Positions 34,822-47,955 are shown, counted from the first letter of the stretch. The stretch is 64,000 bases of DNA from Cavia porcellus (GCF_034190915.1 NW_026947486.1:17572001-17636000), one strand, 5' to 3'. Numbers and translations: made by a program. The notes: a model not told the origin generated them from the letters alone.

Positions 34822-36067
34822 AACAGATTGGCAGAGTGGGTCAAGAAACAAAGTCCAACAATGTACTGTGTACAAGAAACACATTTAACTCAAAAAGAAA
34901 TTCATAAACTGAAAGTCACAGAATGGAAAATAATTCTCAATAAGACAGGCAACCAGAAAAAAAAAAAAAAAACCATGGGTAATAATTCTATTTGCACATA
35001 ATGTGAACTTCAAGCCAAGAATAATCAAAAGAGATAAAGAAGGTCACTACGTACTGGTTAGGGTAAAACGTCAAGAGGAAGAGATAAAATTCAATAGATA
35101 TATATGCACCAAATATGGGAGCACCTAATTATGTAAAATAAATACCATAAGACATAAAAAAACCAAATAAGCAACAATGCAATGATAATGGGGAAACTGA
35201 ATGCCCCACTGACACAAAGACAAAGATCAGCTAGACAAAAATTAACAGAGATATAACAGAACTGAATCAGTCTTGTGAACAAATGGGCTTAGTATAGGTG
35301 TACAGAGTGTTCCATCCAACATCAGAATACACATTCTTCTCATCTACAAATGGGGCATTCTCTAATACAGACTATATACTAGCCCATAGAATATGCTTAA
35401 GTAAATGCAAAGAAATTGAAATTATCCCATGTATAGTATCTGACCATAGTTCACTGAATTTGGAAACTATTGGCCTAAGAAACTGCAAAAGCTCTATAAA
35501 CACGGAGACATTAAATAGCACCTTACTGAAAAAACCAATGGGTCACAGTGGAAATTAACAAAGAGACAAAGCAATACATACAACCAAATGAAAATGCAAA
35601 TGCAACCTGTGAGACACAATGAAAGCAGCCTTACAGAGGCAAATATATAACGATGAATTCTCACATCAGGAAAATAGAACAAGCACAAATAAACAACCTA
35701 ATGCTCCACTTGAAACTTCTATAAAAGTGGAACAAATCAAGTCAAAGCCCAAAGAAGGGAGAACATTATAAAGCTCAGAGCAGAGATTAATACATCTGAG
35801 ACTAACAAAACAATGCAAAAACAATGAATCCAAAAGTTGGTTCTTTGAAAGAATGAATAAAATTCAAGAGCCCTCGCCAAACAAATCAAAAAAAAGAAAA
35901 GGACTCAAATTTATGCAACAGGAATGAAAAGGGTGAAAGCATTATAGATCCTGTGGAAATATAGAAGATCATCAGTACTTGCTTTGAAATCTTTATTCTC
36001 ATCAGATTGAAAATGCTGAAAAAATGGACATATTCCTAGAAAGATATGAATTAACAAAATTGGATCA
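34822..36067 (+). repeat. Right arm of near-identical inverted repeat
   Basis: This is the counterpart of 29872-31109 on the other strand; about 3.7 kb separates the arms. The left edge is the truncation point of this L1. The right edge is the point where the partner L1 has its RT deletion. The arm is therefore exactly the stretch of sequence the two L1s have in common without interruption. Confidence 0.93.
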
Positions 36068-38500
36068 TGAAGATATAAACTGCTGAATAGCTGAATATCA
36101 GTTCATGAAATTTTAAATTCCATTAAAATATACCAAAAAACTTAGATTTTGATGGATTCACAGTTGAATTCCACAAAAAACTTAGAGATTATTTAATGCT
36201 AAAACACCCCAAAGTGCTAAATGAAATTGAGAGGGAAGTAATTCTCCCTAAATCATTCTGGGAGTCATCTAATACTCTGACAGCAAAACCAGAGAAAGGC
36301 CCAACAAAAATGGTGTTCAGTCTCTCTAACGAACATAGATGCAAAAAATTCTCAGTAACATATTAGCAAACATAATGCACCAACTCATCAAGAAAATCAT
36401 ACATCATGACCAAGTGGGATTCATTCCAAAACTCAGGGTTAGCTTAACATATGCAAACCAACAAATGTAATGAACCATATCAACAGAGCAAAAACAAAAA
36501 TTACGTGATCATCTATTTAGATGGATAATCTATTTAGGTGGAAAATAAGCTTTTCATAAAATCCAGCACATATTCATGATAAAAATCCTATAGAAAATTG
36601 GAATTGATGTTTTTTACCTCCATCTGATAAAAGTCTTCTATAACAAACCAACAGCCAACATCACAAGAAGTGAACAAAAACTGAAATCTTAATTCTAAAA
36701 TCAGGTACATAACAAGGATGCCCACTATCACCACTCCTACTCAACATAGTTCTGGAAACAGCCAGAGCAGTGAGACAACAGAAAGAAAATAAAGGAATAA
36801 GACTAGATAAAGAAGAAGTTAAATTGTATTTGCAGATGACATGATACTCTGCATAGATGACCCCCTAAACTTCATTGAAATACTTCTAGATTTAGTAACC
36901 AAATTCAGTAATGAAGCTGGATCCAATGTTAACATTCAAAAATCAATAGTATTCCTGAACAAAAGCAACAAACTCACTGAGAAAGTAATTCAGGAAACCT
37001 CATCCATCATGATAGCATCCAAAAAATGAAATACATTAGGAAACAAGCTAATAAAGGAAGCAAAATATTTATACACTAAAAATTACAGTACTCTGAAAAG
37101 AGAAATTGAAAAAGATTTCAGAAAATGGAAAGATATCCTCATTTATGCTTAGGAAGATCATTGTGAAAATAGCCATTCTTCCAAAATTGCTATACAGATC
37201 TAATGCAATCTTGATCAAAATACCATTAGCATACCTCACAGATCTCAAGAAAAAAGATACCTAAGATTCATTTGGAAATATAAAAGACCTAGAATAGCAA
37301 AGGCAATCCTGGTCAATAGAAGCAAGGCAGGAAACATCACAATCTCTAACTTGAAACTACTTTACAAAGCTTGTGAGATAAATTGGTATAGTACTAGCAA
37401 AAGAATAGATCTAAGGATCAGTGGAATAGAATAGGAGATGAAGATCCAACTACAAACACCTTATGTTTGACAAATTGACCAAACATGTTCAATGGTTGAA
37501 ATATAGCCTCTTTAATAAATGGTACTGGAAAAACTGGCTTTTCACGTGCCAAAATAAAACTAGACCCATGTCTATCATAATGCACTAAATTAATGTCAAT
37601 ATGGATCAAAGATACAAATATTAAAACAGACAAACTGAATCTGCTGGAAAACAAAGTAGATAGAAATCTTGGAGACATAGAGGTAGGCAGGGATTTCACG
37701 AACTAAAACCAAACTGCATGGGAAACACTAAAAGAATCAACAACTGGTATCTCATGTTATTAAAAAATTTTCACATGTCAAAATTAATCACCAAAAAGGT
37801 AAGAAGAAAATTCACAAATTGGAGAAAAACATTGACCAATTGTCCATCAGATGAAGGACTTGTGTCTGGAACATATAAAGAATTAAAACAAATCTGGCCC
37901 CCAAATTTCAAAGAGCCAATCCAAAAATGAGCTTCTGAGACGAATGCACATTTGTTAGATGAAGTAATACAAATGGAAAACAAATGTATGAAAACATTTT
38001 CAACATCATGGACCACTTGAGAAATGCAAATTTAAACAACACTGAGATTCCACCTCACTCCCGAAAGAGTGGTTATCATCAAGAGATCAATCAATAACAA
38101 AATGCTGGCAAGGCTATGGGGGGGAAAGGAACACTTCTTTGCTGTTGGTGGGAGTGTAGATTGGTGCACCCACTGTGGAAATCAGTGTGGAGATTCCCCA
38201 AAACACTAGGATTAGAGGATTTGACTCTGCAATTGCCCTTCTTTGTATCTTCCCAAAAGTTTTAAAAGCATCATACCTTAGTGAAATATGCGCACCTCTG
38301 TTTATAGTCACACAATTTGTAAGAGCTAAATCTTGGAAACAACCCAAATGACCATCAACTGAGGAATGGGTATAATGAGGTACTACTTGACTATAAAAAA
38401 GATAAATTTGAGGGTTTTGTAGGTAAATGGTTGAAACTAGGAAATCTATTCGTAAGTGAAATAAATCACTCACATATTGTAAACACCATATTGTCTAGTC
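34860..38500 (+). pseudogene. L1 ORF2, broken
   Basis: Endonuclease motifs (SDHSSLNLE near 35440), an RT active-site region with the downstream [11 protein letters not shown] (near 36841) and C-terminal blocks can be followed in shifting frames. It is non-functional. It begins partway into the endonuclease domain. Confidence 0.85.
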
Positions 38501-38917
38501 AATAAACTGAAAGAGTAAATAAGATCCTAAATCTATAACAAATATAGTGAATGGGAAACAAACTGTTCAAAAAGAAAGCACAACTTGCATGGAGAAAAAC
38601 ATAACAGAAGGAAGGGGAAAAAGTATATATATACACACACAAGATAACTGTACTATTGTACTATAAGATTGTACTATAAGATAATTGTACTATTGTTCCT
38701 ATTAGTTCATGGAATGTAAATATGAGTGCTTACATTGTTTGATTTATTTTACATGCCTGTATCTTATAATCTGAGCAACTACTTGGAAATAACAACATGC
38801 ATTATAGTGACCATTGTTAATTCCCTAGTATCTTGAGTTGGGATCCTTTAGTGTTTTTATTGCTGTTTTGTTTTCTTTTAATATCTTTGAAATAAAAAAG
38901 AAAAGAAAATGTACTCT

Positions 38918-39065
38918 GATTGGATATGTGGCTCAGTGTTAGAGTGCTTACTTAGCATGCGCCATGCATTGCATTTGATTTATAGTGCAGAAAGAAAGAA
39001 AGATAGAGGGAAGGAAGGAAAGAAGGTGGGAGGGAGTGAAGAATGAAATCTGGAAGGAAGAAAAT
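38918..39065 (+). mobile_element. ID-like SINE with purine-rich tail
   Basis: TGATTGGATATGTGGCTCAG, then AGTGCTTACTTAGCATGCG and an eroded B box, is followed by a GAAA/GGAA-rich tail from 38990. It lies directly after the L1 A-tail. Confidence 0.75.
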
Positions 39066-40264
39066 GTACATAAACATAGAAATATGTGTAGATCACTGAC
39101 TCTGTCATTGATAGGACATCTGTAACATTAAGGTTGGATTAAATTTTACAAAATATGTCCTTTATATACACATTGATTAAGTCATGTATCACAATAATTC
39201 AATGTAGAATGCCCACCGTCCACTTGCCCATAAAGAATGAGAAAAATGCTTGTGGCATTTATTAAGTACACTAGTCTGCATGTCTGTCTTTCACCAGAAG
39301 GAGGAAAGTCCAGTTTCATCAGTGACATCTCCCTTCTGCCCACTCGTTACTTTCCTGCTACTCATTTTCTTTCACATCCCTTTCTGGTTCTAATCCAAGT
39401 TTCCATCTTAGAAGTGATTACCAAGAAGAAAAGTTGTTCACGGAATTCTTCTATAGCTCGTGTTGGACGTAAGACATAGAAAATTTGGCAGATACCAAAT
39501 CTCATTCTTTTTGAATGATACATTAAACACACCTGGAGATGTTTTGAATTGTTTCAGTAACATATGTATCACAAATTGTTAGGGCACAATATCTGTGCAT
39601 CTAAGTTAAAACAGTCTGATGGCTTCCCCAAGAAGATGGTACTCCTTGGAGGCTGTGGTGTATATCACACTTGCAAATAATTTCTTCCAAGTTCTCAGCA
39701 ATTCACTTTTAATGAAACCAGAAGGCAAATTTTCAACCAGATAAAAACAAATCCACAAGTACAATGATAGTGAGTTAACTAAATAATATGTAAAGAATAA
39801 ATAAAACAAATGATCATAAAGTCTTAAAGTGTTAATAATTTTTAATGATATGGAGAAATGTTTATGGTACAACTTATTTGGCAAGTATTTATTTGGTGTT
39901 CATTTGTATATGGTTCTGTTTCAAGAATTCAAGGTAAAGCAATAAATAAAGTATTCACTACTGTGGAACTTACATTTTAGTTCAGAGACAAATGTCATCA
40001 GGAATTCAATGAGTGACAGATATATCTCATCTGCTGAGGTTTTCTCATGGAGCTGGAATCTCTTCCAAACCTTACTTTTACTGACAGCAGACACAATTGA
40101 CTCCTTTCATTTACTCTAGCATGTTTTTCAAACAGTATTACTTTCTAACTGTGCCATTACGGAGATCATGTTAGAAAATTCCATAAAGTGAAAAAAACCA
40201 AACATGCAATATAACAGTTACTGACATGAAGAAAAAGATAATTCAGAATCATGACAAGGTGACT
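39066..40264. other. No gene seen; one old repeat-like piece
   Basis: 39860-40010 (ending in GTGGAACTTACATTTTAGTT) resembles a widespread ancient mammalian repeat, but I cannot name it with confidence. The rest is unrecognised. Confidence 0.4.
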
Positions 40265-40277
40265 ATAACTGTGATTT
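40265..40277. repeat. 13-bp TSD of full-length plus-strand L1 (copy 1; copy 2 at 46597-46609)
   Basis: ATAACTGTGATTT occurs at 40265-40277 and 46597-46609. The first abuts the start of the 5' UTR and the second directly follows the AAT-repeat tail. Confidence 0.85.
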
Positions 40278-40727
40278 GAGCCTCGAACCACAAGGTGTTC
40301 AGCAGCATGACCTAAAGGCCTCCAGAGAGAACCCTTAACTAGCTGTACTGACCCAGTACCTTGCTCAGAAGCTGGTTGGGCCCTGCTCAGTGATTCCAAG
40401 AAGCTGTAGAGATTTGGTGTACCATGTGGTGTGAGCTGAAGGCTTGCCAGTGTAATCCAATGATTCAGCCTTAGCATGCCACTCAGAACCAGCGAGGCCC
40501 AGCCCATCTAGGCATCCAATGAGCTTTGGTGAGCCACAGGGGATGTGCTGAAGGTCTACCCAACACACCCACCCTCATGGGAGCTTTTAAGTGTTACTAG
40601 GGACCAAATGAGGACTGCCTAATATTCCCTATTCAACTGGGAAAACTCTTTGCAATATGGACAGCCATTTTCAATTCAAGAAACAACTGAGACTTTGCAT
40701 TCAACTGCTCCAGGGGAACACAAGAAA
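40278..40727 (+). promoter_or_regulatory. L1 5' UTR of a third type
   Basis: This GC-richer leader of about 450 bp does not show the 61-bp monomer pattern and differs from the leaders at 11259 and 21671. It reads directly into the ORF1 start (GGGGAACACAAGAAA then ATG at 40728). Promoter role is inferred. Confidence 0.65.
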
Positions 40728-41770
40728 ATGACAAAATGAAAGAACAAAATGCAATCACAAACCTCCAGCCCAATCCAAACACGTCTAAGAGACATGAATG
40801 TAGAAGAAAATATAAATCATACACCTGAAACTTCTGAAATGATAGCAACTGAAGTAAAGAAAAAACTTCATGAAGCTGTAAAAGAACTCAGAAAGAAATA
40901 ATCTCCCAGATAAAAGAACAAATGATAAACATAATGAAAGAAATGCTGAACACATCTAAAGAAACCATGGTTTTAAAAAAAGAGGAACATTGCAAAATGA
41001 TTGAAACTTTGAATGAATAATATAAGGAAGAACTAGAATGCATGAAACAGATATAAAGAGCTATACAGAAAATCAAAAATTCTATCAAAAGCTGGCAAAA
41101 CTACCTCAATGAATGCAAAGATAGACTTTTTGAACTGAGAGACAAGATGGCAGACCGTGAACAAGAAAAGAAAGATCTTGTAAAAATAACAAGGAATCAG
41201 GAAATAACAATTCAACAGTTGCAAGATAAAGCAAAGAAAAACAAGATAAGATTAGTAGGTTAAAATGAAAAAGGTTTCAACACTGATATCAAAACACTAT
41301 TTACAGAAGTAATAGCTGAAAAGCTTCCAAACATGGAAAAGGAAACTGACACACAGATAAGTGAAGCATATCAAAATCCAAATAGCCATAACCAAAATAA
41401 AACTGTGTCCAGACATATAATAATCAATATTCCAGAAATTCAAGTTAAGAACAGAATATTAAAAGCTGCTAGAGAGAAGAGACAGCTCACCTATAAAGAA
41501 AAGCCCATGAGAATCACAGCAGACTTCTCAACACAAACAATGAAGTCAAGAACAGCAGAGTGAAGTATTTCCGATCCTAAAGGAAAATGATTTGCAACCT
41601 AGACTGATGTACCCTGAAAAACTGTCCTTCAAAATGGATGAAGATATAAGATACTTCCATGACAAAGAATAGCTGAAGAACTTCATGACCATCAAACCAA
41701 GCCTGCAAAGAATACTGAAAGACATTCTAGATAGACATAGGAAAAAACCATTAAACAAGGCAGACAATTA
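40728..41770 (+). pseudogene. L1 ORF1, broken
   Basis: About 1043 bp, close to the 1053 bp of the intact ORF1 at 10206-11258. The fourth codon is already a stop (TGA at 40737). Coiled-coil, RRM-like and C-terminal regions follow. The run 41333-41563 is open and contains the conserved YKEKPMRITADFS. Confidence 0.88.
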
Positions 41771-41794
41771 AACAGAGTAGAAAGGTAAAGAAGC

Positions 41795-44700
41795 AACAGC
41801 AGAAAGATAACATGTCAAAAGTGAACCTATATATCATTATATACATATTACTATATATATAACCATTTATAACAGTTATAACCTTTAATATAAATGGCCT
41901 CAATTCACCAATTAAAAGAAACTGAGCATAACAGATCAAGACACATCACCCAACCATATGCTGTACACAACAAACCCATCTGATCCAGAAGAAAATTCAT
42001 ACACTGAAAGTCAAACAGGAACTCCCAAAAAAGCAAGGGTAGCTATTCTGTTTGCAGACAATGTGAACTGCAAACAAAGAATGATCAAAAGAGGCAAAGA
42101 CGGTCACTCAGTACTAGTTAAGAGAAAACTTCAAGAGAAAGAGATAACAATCTTAAATATATATCCACCACATATGCGAGCACACAGCTATATAAAATAA
42201 ATATTAATAGAAATGCAAAATCAAATAAGCAGTAATACAATTATAATAGGGGTAATTAACACCCATTGACACAGAGACAGATCAATGAGGAAGAAAATCA
42301 GCAAACAAATAATAGAACTGAATCAAACTCGTGAACAAATGAACTTTATAGATGTGTACAGTGTTCCACCAAAATACAACAGAATAAACATTCTTCTCAG
42401 CTTCACACAGGATATTCTCTAAAATACACTATATACTTATGCCATAGAATATGCTTAAGCAAATGCAAAAACATTGAAATTATTCCATGCATATTATCTG
42501 ATCATAGTGCTATAAAAATGGAAATTAATGATAAAAGATACTGCAGAAACTTCATAAACACATGGAAACTAAATAATACACTCCTGAACAATCAGTGGGT
42601 CGCAGAAGAAATTACACAACATCTACAAGTAAATGAAAATACAAAAACAACTTACCAGAACCTGTGGGATACCAAGAAAGCAGTGCTCAGAGGGAATTTC
42701 TTGCTACAAATTTCCACATCAGGAAAACAGAATGAACACAAACAACCTGATTCTACACTTCAAACATATAGAAAAAAAAAGAGCAAGTAAAGCCCAAAGC
42801 CAAAAGAAATGAGGAAATTTTAAATGTCAGAGCAGAAATCAATGCAATAGAGACTAAGAAAACAATACGAAGAATTAACGAATCAAAGAATTGGTTCTTT
42901 GAAAGAATAAATAAAATTGACAAGCCTCTAACCAACCTTATTTTAAAAAATGAAAGAAACAACTCAAATTCATGCAATAAGGAATGAAAGGGGCAAAATC
43001 ACTACAGACCCTGTGGAAAAACAGAAGATCATAAATACTTACATCAAAAAACTTTGCTCTCATAGGTTTGATAACACAGAAGAAATGGACAGATTCCTAG
43101 AAACATATGAATTACCAGAGCTGAATGAATATGTAAAACTGCTGAATAATTCAGTTTCAATTAGTGCAACTGAAAATGTAATTAGAACCCTACTAACAAA
43201 GAAAAGTCCAGGTTTTGATGGATTGTCAGCAGAATCCTATAAGAAATTCAAGGAACATTTAATATGAACACTCCTCAACTCTTCAATGAAATTGAAAGGA
43301 AAACAATTCTCCCTAACTAATTCCTGGAAGCAAGTATTACCCTAATAACAAAACCAGAGAAAGACTCAACCAAAAAAAAAAAAAAAAAAAAAAGAACTAC
43401 AGGCCAATGTCCCTAATGAACATAGATGCAAAAGTCTTCAATAAAATACTAGCAAGCAGAAAGCAGAAAATCATCAAGAAGATTATACATCAAGACCAAG
43501 TGGGATTCATTCCAGGAATGCAGAGATGTTTCAACTTGTAAAAATCAATAAGCATAACACATTTTATCAATAGAGCCAAACATAAGAATCACATGATCAT
43601 TTTAATAGATGTAGGAAAAGCTTTTGACAAAGTCCAACACTCATTCACAAGAATCCTACGGAAAATTGGAATAGATGGCTTCTACATCAGTCTTTAAAAA
43701 TCCATCTATGACAAACTAACAACCAGCATCACATTAAATGGTCAAAAACTGAAAGCTTTTACTTTAAAATCAGTAACACTCCACTACCATCACACCTATT
43801 AAATATAGGGCTCGAAATATTAGCCAGAGCAATTAGACAAGGGAGAGAAACAAAAGGAATAAAGATAGTAAAGTAAGAGGTAACACTGTCATTATTGCAG
43901 ATGACATGATACTCTATATAGAATAACCCCAAAACGCCACTGAAAGACTTCTAGATGTAATAACTAAATTCAGTAATGTATCTGAATGCAAAGTCAACAC
44001 TAAAAAATCAGTAGCATTCCTCTACACAAACAACACTCACTGAGAAAGAGATAAGAGAAGCCACACCCTTAAGAATAGCATCCAAAAAATTAAATACTTA
44101 GGAATCCATATAACAAGGGAAGCAAAAGATCTATTCAGTGAAAAATACAGTACTCTGAAAAAATAATTGAAGAGGATCTCAGAAAATAGAGACTTTCCTC
44201 ACTCACGGATTGGAAAAACAAACATTGTGAAAATGGCCATTCTCCCAAAATTGTTATACAGATTTCATGCAATTCCAATCAAGATAGCATACCTCAAAGA
44301 TCTACACAAATGATTCCTAAAATTCATCTGGAACCAGAAGAGACCTAGAATAGCAAAGGCAATTCTAGGCAACAAAAGCAAGGCAGGAGACAACACAAAC
44401 CGTGACTTGAACTTATTCTACAAAGCTACTGTGTTAAAATCAGCATGGTACTGGAACAGAAACAAATCTGAAGATCAGTGGAATAGATTAGAAGACACCA
44501 ACACAACTACAAACATACTCAGCTGCCTCATCTTTGACAAAGGGGCCAAACAACATTTACTGGAATAAAGATAGTCTCTTTACTAAGTAGTGCTAGAAAA
44601 ACTGACTTTCAATATGCAGAATATTAAACTAGACTCATGCCTATCACCATGCACTAAAGTCCAAATAGATCAAAGATCTAAATATTAAAGCAGAAACACT

Positions 44701-45595
44701 AAATCTGCTGGAAGAGAAAGTAGGTAGAAAACTTAAAGACAGAGGCATCACAGAGAATTCATGAACAAAAATCAAACTGCATGAGAAATACTTCCCTGAA
44801 TCAACAACTACAATCATGTCTTATTAAAAAGGTGTTATTTGCCAAAGCAAATCTCCAACAGAGTGAAAAGAAAGCCAGTGAACTGGGAAAAAATCTTGAT
44901 CAACTGTCCCTGAGATAAAGGACTTCTATCTAGAACATACAAAAGAATTTAAAAAAAAATAAGATCCCTGAAATTCAAAGGCCCAAACCAAAGGTGGATA
45001 TCTGAGATGAATACACACTTTTCAGATGAAGAAATAAAATGACAAATAAATACATGAAAAACTGTTCAACATCATTGGTCATTAGAGAAATGCAAATTAA
45101 AACCACACTGAGATTCCATTTCATCCCAAAAAGAATAGCTAAGTTCAAGAAAACCACCAACAACAAATGATGGAGAGGCTTTGGGGGAAGAGGAACTCTT
45201 CTGCACTTTTGGTGGGGGTGTAGACGGGTGCATCCACAGTGGAAATCGGTATACACATTCCTCAAAAATCTGGGATTGGAGGTCCCATTTGATCCAGCTA
45301 TTCCACTTTTAGGCATATTCCCAGAAGAACTGAACACATCATACTACGATGATATATGTGCTCCCATGTTTATAGCAGCACAATTTTTAATAGCCAAATC
45401 TTGGAAACAACCCAAATGTTCATCACCTGAGGGATAGATTAGAAAGATACAGTATTTTTATACTATGGAGTACTACTCAACTATAAAGAAGGACCACTTT
45501 GAAGCTTTTATATGTAAATGGATGCAACTTGCGACCATAGTCATAAATGAAGTAAATCAAACTCACATGTGTAAATACTATATTGTCTATATAGT
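41795..45595 (+). pseudogene. L1 ORF2, broken
   Basis: Full length by alignment but with many stops and indels. Open runs show endonuclease sequence (41958-42200), the linker ending in SPGFDGLSAESY (42950-43267), and the C-terminal region (45228-45437). An A-run of about 22 bases at 43373-43393 has expanded inside the RT-coding region. Confidence 0.88.
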
Positions 45596-46562
45596 ATAGG
45601 AAACTGAAAGAATAAATAAGATACAAGATCTTCAATAAACATTGTGAAAGCATAAGAAAGTGCTCAAAGAGAAAAAAATAATTCAGAAAAGGAAAAAAGA
45701 AGGGAAGAAAGAACAAAAATAGATAAATTTGTATGTATACACTTAAGATTACTAAGATGATTGTTCTACTAATTCTGTTAGTTCTTGGAATAAAACAGTT
45801 AGCATCCATAGGATTAATGATCAATATTGCTTGACTTTATCTGCAAATTTGAGTAAAATGTTTTAAGATTTCTATGCAAAACAACAACATTATTTATGGT
45901 CCTACCACTTTGTTTTGAAGGCCCACATTATTATTGTTCTGTTTTTTACAGTTATTTATTTGACTCTTGCTTCTTATTTTTCTTATACTCTTTTGTGTTT
46001 TGTTTTGTTTTGTTTTGTTTTTCCCTATAATACAGAAAGGATAGATGTACATGTGTATACTTATATATGCCTAGAACTTCACTTAAAGTGTTTATAAGAA
46101 ATGATTTTACTATGTATAATGGTATGATCATCTACTTTGAATAGGACAGCATGGTAGCCATTGCTGATTTACTATCATTTTGTTTTGAAGTCTAATAATG
46201 CTTTTATTCTTGGTTTTGATTGGATTTAGTCTGTTTCCAGTTATTTGATTTAAATATGTGTGAAGGTATGGATAGCTGTTTTTAATAAAATAAGAGAGAA
46301 TATGGTAGCCATTGTTGATTTCTTATTGTCTGGTTTCAAGGCCCATAAAGGTCTCATCCTTTTGTTCTCATTGCTTTTATACTATTGTGTTTTGTATTAA
46401 TTTATCGTGTGTGAAGATATAGACAACTATTTTGAAGAAAACAAGAGACACTGTGGTAGTCACTGTTGATTTCCTGTTGTCTCTTGTCTTGAAGTCCTGT
46501 GTTATTTGTGTTGTTTTACTCTTATTTGCTTTGTTCTGTTTTGCTTTGTTTTATTCTTTTAC
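45596..46562 (+). other. L1 3' UTR with about 150-bp tandem repeats
   Basis: A unit marked by TTTTGAAG or TTTCAAGGCCC recurs with its mark at 45917, 46187, 46337 and 46491. The last three are 150 and 154 bp apart. Each unit also holds a GGTAGCCATTGTTGATTT-like block. The same unit occurs on the complement in the other L1 3' UTRs of this window. Confidence 0.82.

Positions 46563-46600
<38 letters not shown>
46563..46600 (+). repeat. (AAT)n tail of L1
   Basis: About twelve AAT units form the 3' tail in place of pure poly(A), and they run into the TSD. Confidence 0.93.
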
Positions 46601-46601
<1 letters not shown>

Positions 46602-46609
46602 TGTGATTT

Positions 46610-47955
46610 TTATGTCTCTGGTAAATGAAAACCTCTATATAGAAGATATTTTTAAATGAATCTCAGAATGAGGTGGGAAAGTAAGCCACATGAATATTTA
46701 TAGGCAGACTCTCCCATGTGGATGAAACAGCAATATCAAAGGCCTGAAAAATAAGTATAATGGCATTTTAGAGGAATGGTAAGAAAACCAGTATGGCTGG
46801 AGTTGAGTAACAAGGGAAAGAAAGTTTGGAAGTTGACTTCTTCCGAAGACCCATCTGTTAAATGCTTGGTCCTGAGCTTGGCACACTTGGTAAGTGTCTT
46901 TAGACAAGCATTTGTTGCACATTATCATAATATTCACCTAGTGAGTGTTTTTGTGTTATATCTCTGGGCCTGATTCTGGTTCATATTTGCTGTTCATTAT
47001 TTTATTATATGTATATGCACAAACAGTGTCTCTTCCTCTCTTCCTAGATGATTTTTTAACGTCTCTTTGAAATATTTACTTGCTATTTTTAAGAAAAAAC
47101 AGGAGATTTTTTAACAATGAGAAAACAAAAATAAAATTAATTTTTAGAAGAACAGAGCAGAAGTCTACCCAAAACAGAAAAGACAAGTCAAGATTCCATG
47201 TCACCTTGATCAACAAAACTTCTTAGAATAAAATGGTTGGAGATGATGTAGTTGTCCTACTCAGCCTAAGGCAGCCTAAGAGGTGGGGATATCAGGCCAG
47301 AAAAAGTGATGTAGTTCTAGGCCCAAGTCAAGCCCAAGCTAGAGGCCTGTAAGAAAATAACAGAAAGCATAAACTTCTCTGGATCAGTCACAATATCTCA
47401 AGAGAAGTGATACATATCACAGAACAATTAATAGGTCCAGAGATCAGGAGGCATAAACAGTCACCATTTTTAAAATTTTTCAAAATGCAAGCTGATTCTC
47501 TCCTTTCTGGCTCAAAATTCTTCTATAATTTCCCATCTATTGCACCTAGAATAAAATTCAAAAATTTTCATAATTTATAAAGTATGCACAATCTGGCCTC
47601 TGTTACCTCTGTGGTTTCATATGCCTTTCTCTCTCTCTTTTCTACCAGGAATCAGGAACAAGCTGATAATTTGGAAACAAGATCACATAAAATTATACAC
47701 AAAAAGAAACATTCAGGTCAAAGCAATGACTGAGAACCAGGTGTCAGAAAGAACATGTCCACTCTAAAGGACATCTGTTTTCTCTTTTCAACTGAAGAAA
47801 ATTGGGTTCTCTTGGAAGTAGACCCTAAGGCGGTTTAGGACATAGAGTGTTTATGAGGATATCAAGTCTGTGGGAGATAGAGTACAAGCAGGTATGGGCA
47901 AAAGGTGACATCCAAACTAAACAAAGGACTTGGGAAACACTATGAGACACTGGAG
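46610..47955. other. No gene seen; includes an L2-like piece
   Basis: Apart from the L2-like stretch at 47475-47650, nothing is recognised. Short open frames have no domain. Confidence 0.5.
47475..47650 (+). mobile_element. L2 LINE fragment (ancient)
   Basis: The order AATTTCCCATCTATTGC, then ATAAAATTCAAAAATTTTC and GCACAATCTGGCCTCTGTTA, parallels the 3' part of L2 ORF2 and UTR. It is diverged. Confidence 0.65.

Larger units (their letters stand above)
34822..38910 (+). mobile_element. 5'-truncated L1 (ORF2 plus 3' UTR)
   Basis: It starts inside the ORF2 endonuclease coding region and continues through RT and C-terminus (ORF2 to about 38500) and a 3' UTR of about 400 bp ending in an A-rich tail near 38910. 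ORF2 is broken by many stops and indels. The first 1.25 kb matches 29872-31109 almost perfectly in inverse orientation; the rest does not. Confidence 0.9.
40278..46596 (+). mobile_element. Full-length but decayed L1 (6.3 kb)
   Basis: 5' UTR 40278-40727, ORF1 40728-41770, ORF2 about 41795-45595, 3' UTR 45596-46562, then an (AAT)n tail. A 13-bp TSD brackets it. The reading frames have many stops and frameshifts, so it is older than the L1 at 5287-11952 despite the perfect TSD. Confidence 0.93.

Noticed and set aside
30660..35282. Matching 61-63-codon hydrophobic proteins at 30660-30845 (+) and 35091-35282 (-)
   Set aside because: Both are antisense to L1 ORF2 endonuclease and match only because they lie in the near-identical inverted arms.
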